DNA of 45,425 bases from Streptomyces longispororuber. Lineage in GTDB: Bacteria > Actinomycetota > Actinomycetes > Streptomycetales > Streptomycetaceae. Within the stretch, counting starts at the first letter, position 1. The number at the start of each line of letters is the position of its first letter. Shown here piece by piece: positions 25,747 through 33,498 of the stretch. The stretch spans positions 1 through 45,425 of the forward strand of contig NZ_JAMOLN010000061.1 of the NCBI RefSeq assembly GCF_024448165.1, in the 5' to 3' direction. The notes beneath the pieces were generated by a model. That model was given only the letters and a program-made list of their open reading frames with translations, ran no database searches and was not told the DNA's origin. The translations under genes and the position numbers were made by a program.

Positions 25747-26382
25747 TCAGGTCCTCTCTGGGTGGGGGGTGGTGGCGACCCCGGCCAGTACCTGGCCGAC
25801 GAGCTCGTCGACGTAGTCGGCGCCGATCGGCGCCCCGGTGATCAGGAGCCGGTAGTAGAGGGCTCCGGCCAGCTGGTCGAAGAGCACTTCGGACGAGGCG
25901 CCGGGAGGCAGCGCGCCGCGTTCGCGGGCGTGGTCGAGCAGGCGGAGAGGCAGGGCGTTGCGCCGGGCGAACAGCCCGCGTACGGCGTCGCCCACGTCCG
26001 GGTGCCGGGCGGCGGCCGCCACCAGTTCGGCGACGACCCCGGCCGACCGGTCGGCCTCCCCCGCGGCGCCCCGGCCGACGCGGCGCATCCGGTCGAGGCC
26101 GGTCGCGACGGCCGTGAGGTAGACGGTCAGGTCACGCCGGATGTCACCGGTGTCGGCGACTTCCACCTCGTCCTGGATCCGGGCGACGAGCGCGACGAGC
26201 AGGTGGTCCTTGGTGGGCCATCTGCGGTAGAGCGTCGTCTTGGCCACGGTGGCACGGGCGGCCACCTCGTCGATGGCGAACTTGTCGTACCCCCGCTCGG
26301 TCAGCAGGTCCTGGGCGGCCCGCAGGATCCGTCCGTCGGCGTCCCCACTGCGGGGACGGCCTCTGCGCGCGGGGGTGGTCAC
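25747..26382 (-). CDS. TetR-family repressor
   Basis: This is a 211-residue regulator with an N-terminal helix-turn-helix (FAIDEVAARATVAKTTLYRRWPTK, ~36-59) and a variable ligand-binding C-terminus. The start is GTG 26382 with GAGGAG upstream. Its promoter carries an operator-like palindrome that is repeated at the hemerythrin-FkbH promoter inside the biosynthetic cluster, suggesting autorepression and control of that unit. With the upstream MMPL transporter and downstream SRPBCC protein on the same strand, it may sense the pathway product or a lipid. It lacks clear ArpA/ScbR features, so I do not call it a gamma-butyrolactone receptor. Confidence 0.88.
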   Translation of the reverse strand: MTTPARRGRPRSGDADGRILRAAQDLLTERGYDKFAIDEVAARATVAKTTLYRRWPTKDHLLVALVARIQDEVEVADTGDIRRDLTVYLTAVATGLDRMRRVGRGAAGEADRSAGVVAELVAAAARHPDVGDAVRGLFARRNALPLRLLDHARERGALPPGASSEVLFDQLAGALYYRLLITGAPIGADYVDELVGQVLAGVATTPHPERT

Positions 26383-26418
26383 GGGGCTGCTCCTCGCGGT
26401 CGGGGTTGCCGGGCATTT

Positions 26419-26469
26419 CGATACGGCCGTTTCGTCATTCAGAGTAGGCAGGGTCTCCTATTTACGCAA
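26419..26469 (-). promoter_or_regulatory. Promoter and operator of the TetR-SRPBCC unit
   Basis: On the minus strand TTGCGT (-35, 26464-26469) and TACTCT (-10, 26441-26446) are separated by 17 bases. They are followed by the near-palindrome CGAAACGGCCGTATCG (complement of 26419-26434; arms match 6 of 7). Sequence and spacing match the promoter at 22308-22359. Confidence 0.68.
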
Positions 26470-26522
26470 CACGAGTAGCGTAAATGGCGTGTTCGGCACC
26501 CTCGCGTGCCCACGGCGCACGT

Positions 26523-26558
26523 CGGCCCGGGCCCGCAGAGAGTGCGGGACCCGGGCCG
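26523..26558 (-). terminator. Hairpin terminator after the MMPL transporter gene
   Basis: CGGCCCGGGCCCGCA (26523-26537) pairs with TGCGGGACCCGGGCCG (26543-26558) with one bulged base and a five-base loop. It lies just past the MMPL stop and before the TetR promoter. Confidence 0.65.
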
Positions 26559-26576
26559 GCGGACAGGCGGGACCGG

Positions 26577-28787
26577 TCAGGTCACCCGCGCAGCGGGCTG
26601 CCGGTCGAGCGGCTCCGCCGGATGCTCACCCGGGACCGGGGCCATCGCGGCAGCGGGCTCCGTCTCCAGCCGGTCGAGCCCGAGGCGCGTGTGCAGGCGG
26701 CGCAGCGGGCCGGGGGCCCACCAGTTGGCGCCGCCGAGCAGCGCCATGAGGGAGGGCACCAGCAGGGCCCGGACCACCGTCGCATCGATCAGCACGGCGA
26801 ACGCGGTGCCGAGCCCCAACTCCTGCACCAGCACCAGGCGGGACAGCGCGAGCGCGCCCAACGCCAGGCAGAACAGGGCAGCCGCCGAGGTGACCACGGG
26901 ACCGGTGCGCGCCAGTCCCTCGGCCACCGCCGAGCGGTCGTCGAGACCGGCCTGCCTGGCCTCCTTGATCCGGCCGAGCAGGAAGACGTTGTAGTCGGTG
27001 GACAGCCCGAAGGCGAGCGCGAGGACGAGTACCGGGGAGGTCGCCTCGATGCCGTTCTGGGCGGCGAAGCCCAGGTTGCCGTGCTGGAACACCCAGACGA
27101 GGAAGCCGAGCGCGGCCCCCGTGGAGAGGATGTTCATCACCAGCGCCTTCAGCGGCAGCAGCACGGACCCGGTGAAGGCGAACAGCAGGAGCAGCGTGAT
27201 CACGGCGAGGGTCCCCGCGGCGAGCGGTACGTGGGCGCCGATGCTGGCCTTCTGCGCGAGGAAGTCGGCGGTCGTCCCGGTGTGGCGCGCGAGGACCGGC
27301 GCGTCGAGGTCCTGCACCCGCTGTGCGGCGTCCTTGGCCTCGGTGCCGAGCGGGGCGCCGCCGAGCACCGCGTCGATCTGCCAGTGCCGGTCGTCCAGCC
27401 GGACCGGGTCGGCCACCGCCTCCACGCCTTCCACGGCCGCGACCTGGCGGGCGTAGGCCGTGATCCGGCCGTCCGCCGACGGGGTGTCGAGCACGATCTG
27501 CAACGGCGCGGCGGGCGGCTTGGAGAAGTCGCTCTCCAGCGCCCGCGACACGTGTCCGGCGCTGGTGGAGGCGGGCAGCATGGACGCGTCGGCGCCGGTG
27601 AACTTGAGGCCCGTCACCGGGGCGGCGACCAGCAGCAGGATGCCGGTCGCGCCGAGCGCGACCAGCACGGGCCGGCGCATCACCCCGTGAGCGATCCGGT
27701 GCCAGCGGAGGCCCGCCTGCGCCTGGGTCGCGTCGTTGCGCTGCCAGCGGCGCGGTGCCAGGGCGTTGACGCGCGTGCCGAGGACGGCGAGCAGCGCCGG
27801 CAGCCCGAGCAGCGCGAACAGGGCTGCCGCGATCACCGTGATCACACCGGCCAGACCCATCGACCGCAGGTAGGGCTGCGGGAACACGGTGATCGCGGCC
27901 AGCGCGGCAGCCACGGTCAGCGCGCTGAAGAAGACGGTACGGCCCGCGCTCGCCATCGTGCGGCGCACGGCTTCGACACCGGGCCCGTGCGCGGCGAGTT
28001 CCTCGCGGTAGCGGGAGACCATCAGCAGCCCGAAGTCGACGGCGAGGCCAAGGCCGAGGGCGAAGGCGAGGTTGAGCGAGCCCGACGACACGTCCATGAA
28101 CAGGGTGGCGACGCGCAGCCCCGCGAACGTGATCAGCAGGGTGACCAGGGCGCCGGCCAGCGGCACGAGCGCCGCGACCACACCGCGGAAGACCAGGAAC
28201 AGCAGGATCAGGATGAACGGCAGGGCGAAGGTCTCCGCCCTGGTGAGGTCCTTGGTGGACACCTCGTCGACCTGCACGTGGCCGGGGGTCGCGCCGCCGA
28301 GCCAGGCGTTGTCGCGCAGGACCGGATCGTCCTCGATCGCCTCCTGGAGCTCCTTCTCCGCGGCGACCGTCGCCTTCTCGGTCATGGGTCCCACGTTGCC
28401 GAGAACAACGGTGCTGCGGCCGTCGTCGGAGACGAGGGCGGGGTTCGACGCCGACGCGTAGTCGACGACGCTCTTGATCTCGGACCGGCCCTTGAGCAGG
28501 TCGACCGCGGCCGCGACGGACGCGGGCAGCGGGCCGTCGGGGTCGATCGGCGCGTCCGTGCGGACGAGGACGGCATAGCCCTGCTGGGCGTCGATGCCGG
28601 TGGCCTGCTGGATGATGCGACGTGCGGCGACGTTGGCGCCGCCGGGATCGTCGTAGTCGGACAGCCCGTTGGTGAGCTTGCTGTCCACCGTGCCGCCGAA
28701 CAGGGCGGCCAGGACGGCGGCGAGCCCGGCCAGTAACAGGCCGACGCGCCGCCGTGCGTGCAGTGCGGAGCCCAGGGCAGAAAACAT
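26577..28787 (-). CDS. MMPL-family (RND-type) transporter
   Basis: This is a 736-residue membrane protein with the MMPL duplication: an N-terminal helix, a soluble domain (~40-165), a block of helices (FALPFILILLFLVFRG onward), a second soluble domain (~390-510) and a second helix block. The motif GLGLAVDFGLLMVSRYREE and its repeat FGLSTDYNVFLLGRIKEA are the paired signatures with proton-relay Asp residues. MMPL proteins export lipids and lipid-like metabolites in actinobacteria. Position beside the TetR gene linked to the cluster suggests export of, or protection from, an acyl tetronate. Leu18 is a TTA codon, so translation should depend on bldA. Confidence 0.92.
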   Translation of the reverse strand: MFSALGSALHARRRVGLLLAGLAAVLAALFGGTVDSKLTNGLSDYDDPGGANVAARRIIQQATGIDAQQGYAVLVRTDAPIDPDGPLPASVAAAVDLLKGRSEIKSVVDYASASNPALVSDDGRSTVVLGNVGPMTEKATVAAEKELQEAIEDDPVLRDNAWLGGATPGHVQVDEVSTKDLTRAETFALPFILILLFLVFRGVVAALVPLAGALVTLLITFAGLRVATLFMDVSSGSLNLAFALGLGLAVDFGLLMVSRYREELAAHGPGVEAVRRTMASAGRTVFFSALTVAAALAAITVFPQPYLRSMGLAGVITVIAAALFALLGLPALLAVLGTRVNALAPRRWQRNDATQAQAGLRWHRIAHGVMRRPVLVALGATGILLLVAAPVTGLKFTGADASMLPASTSAGHVSRALESDFSKPPAAPLQIVLDTPSADGRITAYARQVAAVEGVEAVADPVRLDDRHWQIDAVLGGAPLGTEAKDAAQRVQDLDAPVLARHTGTTADFLAQKASIGAHVPLAAGTLAVITLLLLFAFTGSVLLPLKALVMNILSTGAALGFLVWVFQHGNLGFAAQNGIEATSPVLVLALAFGLSTDYNVFLLGRIKEARQAGLDDRSAVAEGLARTGPVVTSAAALFCLALGALALSRLVLVQELGLGTAFAVLIDATVVRALLVPSLMALLGGANWWAPGPLRRLHTRLGLDRLETEPAAAMAPVPGEHPAEPLDRQPAARVT

Positions 28788-28922
28788 CGAAGGTCACCTT
28801 CCGTCGGTGACCGGAGTGTCCCGGCGGGCGCTTTAGTCTCGCTGAAGGCCGCGGCCGCACACTCCCGTCACGCCCTCGTCGACCGGCCGGGCCGGTCGCA
28901 ACCGCCGCTACGGGAGATCCAG

Positions 28923-30032
28923 TTGATCGACAACATGTTCGTGATTGACGCCACCGTGCACCCGTACAACGTGGCGGACGACAACCTGCGCAAGGACGGG
29001 GAGTTCCCGAACCTGCACGCGTTCGCCCTGCGCGAGATGCTCTGGGGCATGCACGAGCGCTTCGCCACGAAGGGCTCCGCCATCCCCCGCGAGGCCTTCT
29101 GCACCGACTGGCCGCCGGAGCTGCTCGTACGGACGCTCTTCACCGAGTCCGACGTCGACATGGCGGTGAACCACCGGCTGCGCATCGACGCCGTGTTCGA
29201 GGACGGTCTGTGCAACGGCGAGAAGAACCGGGAGCTGGCCGAGAAGTGGCCGCACCGGATCGTGCCGTACGCCGGGATCAACCCCGCCGTCGGCATCGAG
29301 GAGTGTCTGCGCGATCTGCGCGAGCAGGTGGCTCAGGTACCGGGCACGATCGGCATCAAGATGTACCCCAACGCCGGTTCTCCCGACCTGAGTTGGCGGC
29401 TCGACGACCCGGAGTTCGAGCCGCTCTTCGAGCTCGCCAAGGAACTCGGCATCAAGATCATCGCGCTGCACAAGATCGTCCCGAACGGTCTGGTGCCGCT
29501 CGGCCCCTTCGGCATCGACGACCTGGAGACGGTCGCCATCCGCCACATCGACCTCTCCTTCGAGATCGTCCACGCCGGCCTCCCGCCGTTCGTGGAGGAG
29601 GTCGCCATGGCGCTGATGCGGCTGCCCAACGTCTACGCCAACCTGGAGATCACCTCCGCGATCCTGGCGCACGGCATGGGGTACGTGGAGGAGGCGCTGG
29701 CCCAGATGATCTCCCTCGGCGGCGCCGAGAAGATCATCTACGCCTCCGGGGCCCTGCACTTCCACCCGCAGCCCGTACTGGAGAAGATGGCGCGCCTGAC
29801 GTTCTCCGACCGCACGCTGGAGCGCTACGGCCTGGAGCAGATCACCCACGACCAGCGGGCCGCGTTCCTGGCCGGCAACTACGCGCGCATCGCGGGGATC
29901 GACCTGCCGAAGGCGGCCGAGCAGATCAAGGACGACGAGTTCGCGAGGGCCCGCGCCGAGCACGGCGGGAACCGTTCCCTGTGGGCCAACTGGCGCGAGA
30001 TGCGCCCCGAGCAGTGGGCGGCCGCCTCGTGA
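28923..30032 (+). CDS. Amidohydrolase-2 family protein of the type found beside diiron monooxygenases
   Basis: This is a ~369-residue TIM-barrel protein starting LIDNMFVIDATVHPYNVADD (initiator TTG). Barrel landmarks include IGIKMYPN (~140), IIALHKIVPNG (~180), FEIVHAGLPPF (~215), and IIYASGALHFHPQPVL (~275), with His residues in metal-like positions. TTG 28923 is chosen because GGGAG (28912-28916) is properly spaced; ATG 28935 is the alternative. The stop overlaps the next gene (GTGA). Proteins of this kind together with a MIP18-type partner accompany propane and other soluble diiron monooxygenase operons in Rhodococcus and Mycobacterium, where they are thought to aid enzyme maturation. No monooxygenase subunits lie in this window, so the substrate or client is unknown. 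Confidence 0.8.
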   Translation: MIDNMFVIDATVHPYNVADDNLRKDGEFPNLHAFALREMLWGMHERFATKGSAIPREAFCTDWPPELLVRTLFTESDVDMAVNHRLRIDAVFEDGLCNGEKNRELAEKWPHRIVPYAGINPAVGIEECLRDLREQVAQVPGTIGIKMYPNAGSPDLSWRLDDPEFEPLFELAKELGIKIIALHKIVPNGLVPLGPFGIDDLETVAIRHIDLSFEIVHAGLPPFVEEVAMALMRLPNVYANLEITSAILAHGMGYVEEALAQMISLGGAEKIIYASGALHFHPQPVLEKMARLTFSDRTLERYGLEQITHDQRAAFLAGNYARIAGIDLPKAAEQIKDDEFARARAEHGGNRSLWANWREMRPEQWAAAS

Positions 30033-30445
30033 CCGCGCCGACCGCACCCGCACCCGCTCCCGCTCCCGCCACGGCGACGACCGAGCAGGTCCACACCGCG
30101 CTCCAGGACGTCTACGACCCGTGCAGCCAGTCCTGGCAGCGCCCGATGAGCCTCGTCGATCTCGGCCTGATCCGTGCGGTGTCCCTCGCCCCTGACGGGC
30201 GCGCGACGGTGCGCATCAGTCTGACGGCACCGTTCTGCATGGCCGTGCCGACCATCATGCAGTCGATCGAGCAGAAGGTGGGCGCCGTCGACGGCGTCAG
30301 CGACGTCACGGTCGAGCTCGACGGCGGCACCCTGTGGCGCCCGGAGCTCATGACGGACAAGGGCCGCGAACTCCTCGCCGACGCCCGCGCCGACGACCGC
30401 CGGATGCTGCCGCTGACCCCGGTACCGGGCCCCGGCCCTTCCTGA
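30029..30445 (+). CDS. MIP18/PaaD-like (DUF59) metal-sulfur cluster assembly factor
   Basis: This is a 138-residue protein. After a Pro/Ala-rich start (residues 2-16) comes the DUF59 core: VHTALQDVYDP, SLVDLGLIRAVSL and ITAPFC-type segment LTAPFCMAVPTIMQ, where the single conserved cysteine sits. Such proteins help load Fe-S or diiron centres. The GTG start overlaps the amidohydrolase stop by four bases, so the two are coupled and likely act together. It is transcribed toward a convergent sigma-factor gene, with a strong hairpin between them. Confidence 0.8.
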   Translation: MTAPTAPAPAPAPATATTEQVHTALQDVYDPCSQSWQRPMSLVDLGLIRAVSLAPDGRATVRISLTAPFCMAVPTIMQSIEQKVGAVDGVSDVTVELDGGTLWRPELMTDKGRELLADARADDRRMLPLTPVPGPGPS

Positions 30446-30460
30446 CCCCGCGCACCACGC

Positions 30461-30510
30461 CGGCCCCCTCGACCGCGCCGCCCGCCCCGGCGGCGCACCC
30501 GAGGGGGCCG
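30461..30510. terminator. Bidirectional terminator between convergent genes
   Basis: CGGCCCCCTCG (30461-30471) pairs perfectly with CGAGGGGGCCG (30500-30510), and an inner stem GCGCCGCC (30475-30482) pairs with GGCGGCGC (30489-30496). The long GC stem sits between the MIP18-like gene and the sigma-factor stop. Confidence 0.7.
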
Positions 30511-30540
30511 CAGTGCTGCGTCCGCCCGTCAGTCATTCAG

Positions 30541-31545
30541 TCAGTCAGTCGTCCGCCAGGGCCGGAGCTTCTCGGGGTTCCGGACGGCCCAGATGTTCCT
30601 GATGCGGTCGTCGACCACCTCGAACGCGAACACCGTGACGAGGGAGCCGCCCTGGAACGCCACCAGACCGGGCAGGCCGTTGACCGTGCACTCCAGGAAG
30701 GTGGTGCGGTCGCCGGCCACCCGGGCGATCTCGGCGTAGGCGTGCGCGATCCGTTCGCCGCCCACGATCGGGTACGGGTGGGTGACGGCCAGTCCGCCGC
30801 CGTCGGCGGTCGCGGTGGCGTCGGGGTCGAGGAGGCCGATGAGGGCCTCGATGTCCTTGGCCTCCCACGCCGTCCTGAACTGCCGGACGATGCCTGCCTG
30901 TCCGGTGCCCGGGGCCACGGCCGGAGTGTGCGCGGTGCGGATGCGGCGGCGGGCGGAGGAGGCCAGCTGGCGGCAGGCCGCCGGGGTGCGGCCGACGATC
31001 GCCGCGACCTCGCCGAACGGGTACCGGAAGACGTCGTGCAGGACGAACGACACGCGTTCGGCCGGGGTCATCGCGTCGAGGACGACCAGGAAGGCCATCG
31101 TCACCGACTCGTCGAGGGTGACCCGGTCGGCCGGGTCCGCGCCGCCCGCAGGCGCGATGTCCCACTCCGTGGGTTCGGGCAGCGGTTCGGGGATCCAGTC
31201 GCCCACGTAGGTCTCCCGCCGGACCCGCGCCGAACCGAGCTGGTTCAGGCAGATGCGGCTGGCGACGGTGGTCAGCCAGGCACCGGGGGACTCGATGGCC
31301 CGCTGCTCCCGCGCGGACATGGCGTACCAGCGGGCGTACGTCTCCTGGACCACGTCCTCGGCGTCGGCGAGGGAGCCGAGGAGCCGGTAGCCGAGGTTGA
31401 TCAGGTGGCGGCGCTCGCTCATGATCGCGCCGAGGCCGGGATCACCCAGCTCGGCGCCCCGCTCGGCGCCCCGCTCATCGCCCCGCTCGTCGCCGTGCCC
31501 GGTTCCTGCCCCGGCTCCGGCCCCAGTCCCGGTTCCGCTGGTCAT
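30541..31545 (-). CDS. ECF sigma factor of the ECF41/SigJ type with C-terminal SnoaL-like domain
   Basis: This is a 334-residue sigma factor. Region 2 is near 45-110 (LINLGYRLLGSLADAEDVVQ), region 4 near 150-205 (MTPAERVSFVLHDVF, then GRTPAACRQLASSARRRI), and a SnoaL-like domain fills 215-334. The ECF41 hallmarks are present: DWIPEPL (116-122) in the linker, DGGGLA (248-253) for DGGGR, and NPEKL (323-327) for NPDKL. In this group the C-terminal domain modulates activity in place of an anti-sigma factor. Start ATG 31545 has GAGAGG upstream. The N-terminal 35 residues are a Gly/Glu/Arg repeat encoded by 12-base DNA repeats; an internal ATG (MSERRHLIN) is a possible shorter start. It is divergent from the SnoaL-LUD gene. 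Confidence 0.92.
   Translation of the reverse strand: MTSGTGTGAGAGAGTGHGDERGDERGAERGAELGDPGLGAIMSERRHLINLGYRLLGSLADAEDVVQETYARWYAMSAREQRAIESPGAWLTTVASRICLNQLGSARVRRETYVGDWIPEPLPEPTEWDIAPAGGADPADRVTLDESVTMAFLVVLDAMTPAERVSFVLHDVFRYPFGEVAAIVGRTPAACRQLASSARRRIRTAHTPAVAPGTGQAGIVRQFRTAWEAKDIEALIGLLDPDATATADGGGLAVTHPYPIVGGERIAHAYAEIARVAGDRTTFLECTVNGLPGLVAFQGGSLVTVFAFEVVDDRIRNIWAVRNPEKLRPWRTTD
31449..31496. repeat. 12-base tandem repeat, four copies, in the sigma-factor N-terminus
   Basis: The unit GCTCGGCGCCCC is present twice exactly (31449-31472) and twice with changes (31473-31496). On the minus strand it encodes four-residue repeats (GDER/GAER) in the N-terminal tail, which probably varies in length between strains. 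Confidence 0.7.
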
Positions 31546-31584
31546 GGTGTGCGCCTCTCTCGCTCGCTTCCGCTCCCTCACCGA

Positions 31585-31655
31585 TACGACAGGACAGCGC
31601 GCCGGAATGTCAGGGCGCCGCGTCTCCTCACATTCCGGCGGGCTGGGTTGTCGTA
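31585..31655. promoter_or_regulatory. Mirror-symmetric divergent promoter pair, sigma factor and SnoaL-LUD gene
   Basis: Around position 31620 the two strands carry the same elements in opposite direction. CCTCACATTCCGGCG (31626-31640) is followed after 8 bases by TGTCGTA (31649-31655). The minus strand has CCTGACATTCCGGCG (complement of 31600-31614) followed after 8 bases by TGTCGTA (complement of 31585-31591). Starts of the two genes lie 39-40 bases beyond each TGTCGTA. This is the look of two copies of one ECF -35/-10 promoter, so the sigma factor probably activates itself and its neighbour equally. Confidence 0.65.
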
Positions 31656-31693
31656 CCCCTCAGGACGACAGCAGCACGAAGAGGGAGAGTGTG

Positions 31694-32743
31694 ATGAACG
31701 ACTTCCAGGCCACCGCGGACCGCGTCGAGATCGAGGCGCTGCGCGGTGAGTTCAGCGACGCGGCGATGATGCGCGACCGGCCCCGCATGGCGTCGCTGTT
31801 CACCGAGGACGGTGCGCTGCGCATGCCCGACATCCCGGTGGAGCTGATCGGCCGCGAGGAGATCCGGGTGGGCGGCGAACGGCTGCAGAGCCAGTGGGAC
31901 TTCTTCGTGCAGACCACGCATCCCGGCACGATCGTGCTCGACGGCGACACCGCGACCGGCCGCGCCCACATGCACGAGCTCGCGCGCACCCTCGACGGAC
32001 GCGAGGGAATCAACTACGCGATCTACCACGACCGTTACCGGCGCACCGCGGAGGGCTGGAAGTTCGCCGAGCGGGTCTACGAGATCAGGTACCTCGACAC
32101 GTCCCCGCTGGCGGGCTCCGCGCCCGCGTCGGGCCCGTCCTTCACCGAACCGGCGCCGGCCGAGCGGCTTGAGCGGGTGGCGGCCGCGCTGCGCGCCAAC
32201 GGTTTCGCCGCCGAGATCCTCGACGACGCGGCGGCGGCACGGGCCCGCGTCAAGGACCTCGTCCCCGAGGGAGCCAGCGTGCTCACCGGGGCCAGCGAGA
32301 CGCTCCGGCTGTCCGGCATCGACGACGACCTCAACGCCAGCGGCCGGTACGACGCCGTCCGGCCCCGGATCCTGGCCATCGACCGGGCCACGGGCGCCGA
32401 CGAGATCCGGCGGCTGACCGCCTGCCCCGACCACGTGGTGAACAGCGTCGCCGCGGTCACCGAGACCGGCTCCCTCGTCCTCGCCTCGGGCAGCGGCAGC
32501 CAACTCCCCGCCAACGCGGGCGGCGCCGCGCACGCGGTGTGGGTCGTCGGCGCCCAGAAGGTGGTGTCCGACCTGAGCACGGCCCTGCGCCGCGTCGAGG
32601 AACACGCCCTCCCGCTGGAGACCGTCCGCAGCCAGGAGGTGTACGGCATGCCCAGCGCCGTCAACCGCCTCCTCGTCCTCAACGCGGACCCGCGCCCGGG
32701 CCGGGGCACGGTGCTGCTCCTGCGGGAGGCGATCGGCTACTGA
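31694..32743 (+). CDS. SnoaL-like domain fused to a LUD (LutC/YkgG) domain
   Basis: This is a 349-residue protein with two parts. Residues 1-135 form a SnoaL/NTF2-like fold (DFQATADRVEIEALRGEF, MMRDRPRMASLFTEDGALRMPD, YAIYHDRYRRTAEGWKF). Residues ~150-349 form a LUD domain (VPEGASVLTGASETL, SVAAVTETGSLVLASGSGS, AHAVWVVGAQKVVSDLSTAL, LLLREAIGY), as in LutC of lactate utilisation. I know of no role for this fusion. It lacks LutA and LutB partners nearby. The start is ATG 31694 after GAGGGAGAG. The mirrored promoter links it to the ECF41 sigma factor, whose own C-terminus is also SnoaL-like. Confidence 0.85.
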   Translation: MNDFQATADRVEIEALRGEFSDAAMMRDRPRMASLFTEDGALRMPDIPVELIGREEIRVGGERLQSQWDFFVQTTHPGTIVLDGDTATGRAHMHELARTLDGREGINYAIYHDRYRRTAEGWKFAERVYEIRYLDTSPLAGSAPASGPSFTEPAPAERLERVAAALRANGFAAEILDDAAAARARVKDLVPEGASVLTGASETLRLSGIDDDLNASGRYDAVRPRILAIDRATGADEIRRLTACPDHVVNSVAAVTETGSLVLASGSGSQLPANAGGAAHAVWVVGAQKVVSDLSTALRRVEEHALPLETVRSQEVYGMPSAVNRLLVLNADPRPGRGTVLLLREAIGY

Positions 32744-32817
32744 CACCGCCCGCCAACTCACCGGCCATGAAAGCCTGCTGACGACTGACCGCCCGACCGT
32801 TCGAGGAGCTGCCCGAG

Positions 32818-33462
32818 GTGCCGAACGACCTTGCCTGGATCGCCGACGCCTGGTCCGGCGCGAACAACCAGAACGCCTCGGACCTGTACGTCACGTGCGC
32901 CCGCGGCCTGAGCCCCCAGCAGCTCGCCGGGCGCATGGCGGACCACGCTCCCGTGGAGGTCGGCCCCGCCCTCACCGTCCAGGCGGCGTCCCGCATGGTC
33001 GACCTCACGCAGGTCTACTGCGTCGGCCGCCTCGGGGAGAGCGGCGACTGGTCGTACGTCGTGGAGTGCGGCGGCAGCGAGGGGTGGGCCCTGGACCCGG
33101 CCGTCTCGCACGGTGCCGAGGTGCTGATCCTCGACCCGCGACCGGACGACCCGCCCTCCTTCCTCAGCTACTTCACCGACGGCGAGGTGCAACTGCACCT
33201 GGAACTGAGCTCCGGTTACGACCCGGCGGGAGCCCGGCCGGACCTGCTGCGCCCGGCCCTGGAAGCGGCCGGGGTCGTCTCACCGGAGGGCAGCATGGAC
33301 GACCTGCTGGGCCCGGACGAAGAGGTCCCGCTCCTCGAACAGCGGCGCCGTCTCCTGACGGTCGCCGGTGAACACTTCGGCCTGTCCCTGCCCCGGCAGA
33401 CGATCGAGCACGGCCGCCTCCCCGCCACCGTCACCCGCACCAGGCCGCCGGCCTCCTGGTGA
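32818..33462 (+). CDS. Hypothetical protein, 214 residues, possibly DUF6461-like
   Basis: The GTG start is preceded by GAGGAG at 9 bases. The protein is soluble and acidic, with no signal peptide. Segments such as LYVTCARGLSPQQLAGRM near residue 22 and WSYVVECGGSEGWALDP near residue 78 recall a family of uncharacterised actinobacterial proteins (DUF6461), but I am not certain. It follows the SnoaL-LUD gene by 74 bases on the same strand and may be co-transcribed. No catalytic motif is recognisable. Confidence 0.65.
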   Translation: MPNDLAWIADAWSGANNQNASDLYVTCARGLSPQQLAGRMADHAPVEVGPALTVQAASRMVDLTQVYCVGRLGESGDWSYVVECGGSEGWALDPAVSHGAEVLILDPRPDDPPSFLSYFTDGEVQLHLELSSGYDPAGARPDLLRPALEAAGVVSPEGSMDDLLGPDEEVPLLEQRRRLLTVAGEHFGLSLPRQTIEHGRLPATVTRTRPPASW

Positions 33463-33498
33463 CCACAGACGCCCGGGCGGAGGCCAGCCGGACGGAGC

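Noticed and set aside
25747..26382. Gamma-butyrolactone receptor for the AfsA-like product
   Set aside because: It lacks the recognisable ArpA/ScbR pattern and is far from the AfsA-like gene; it is a generic TetR by sequence.
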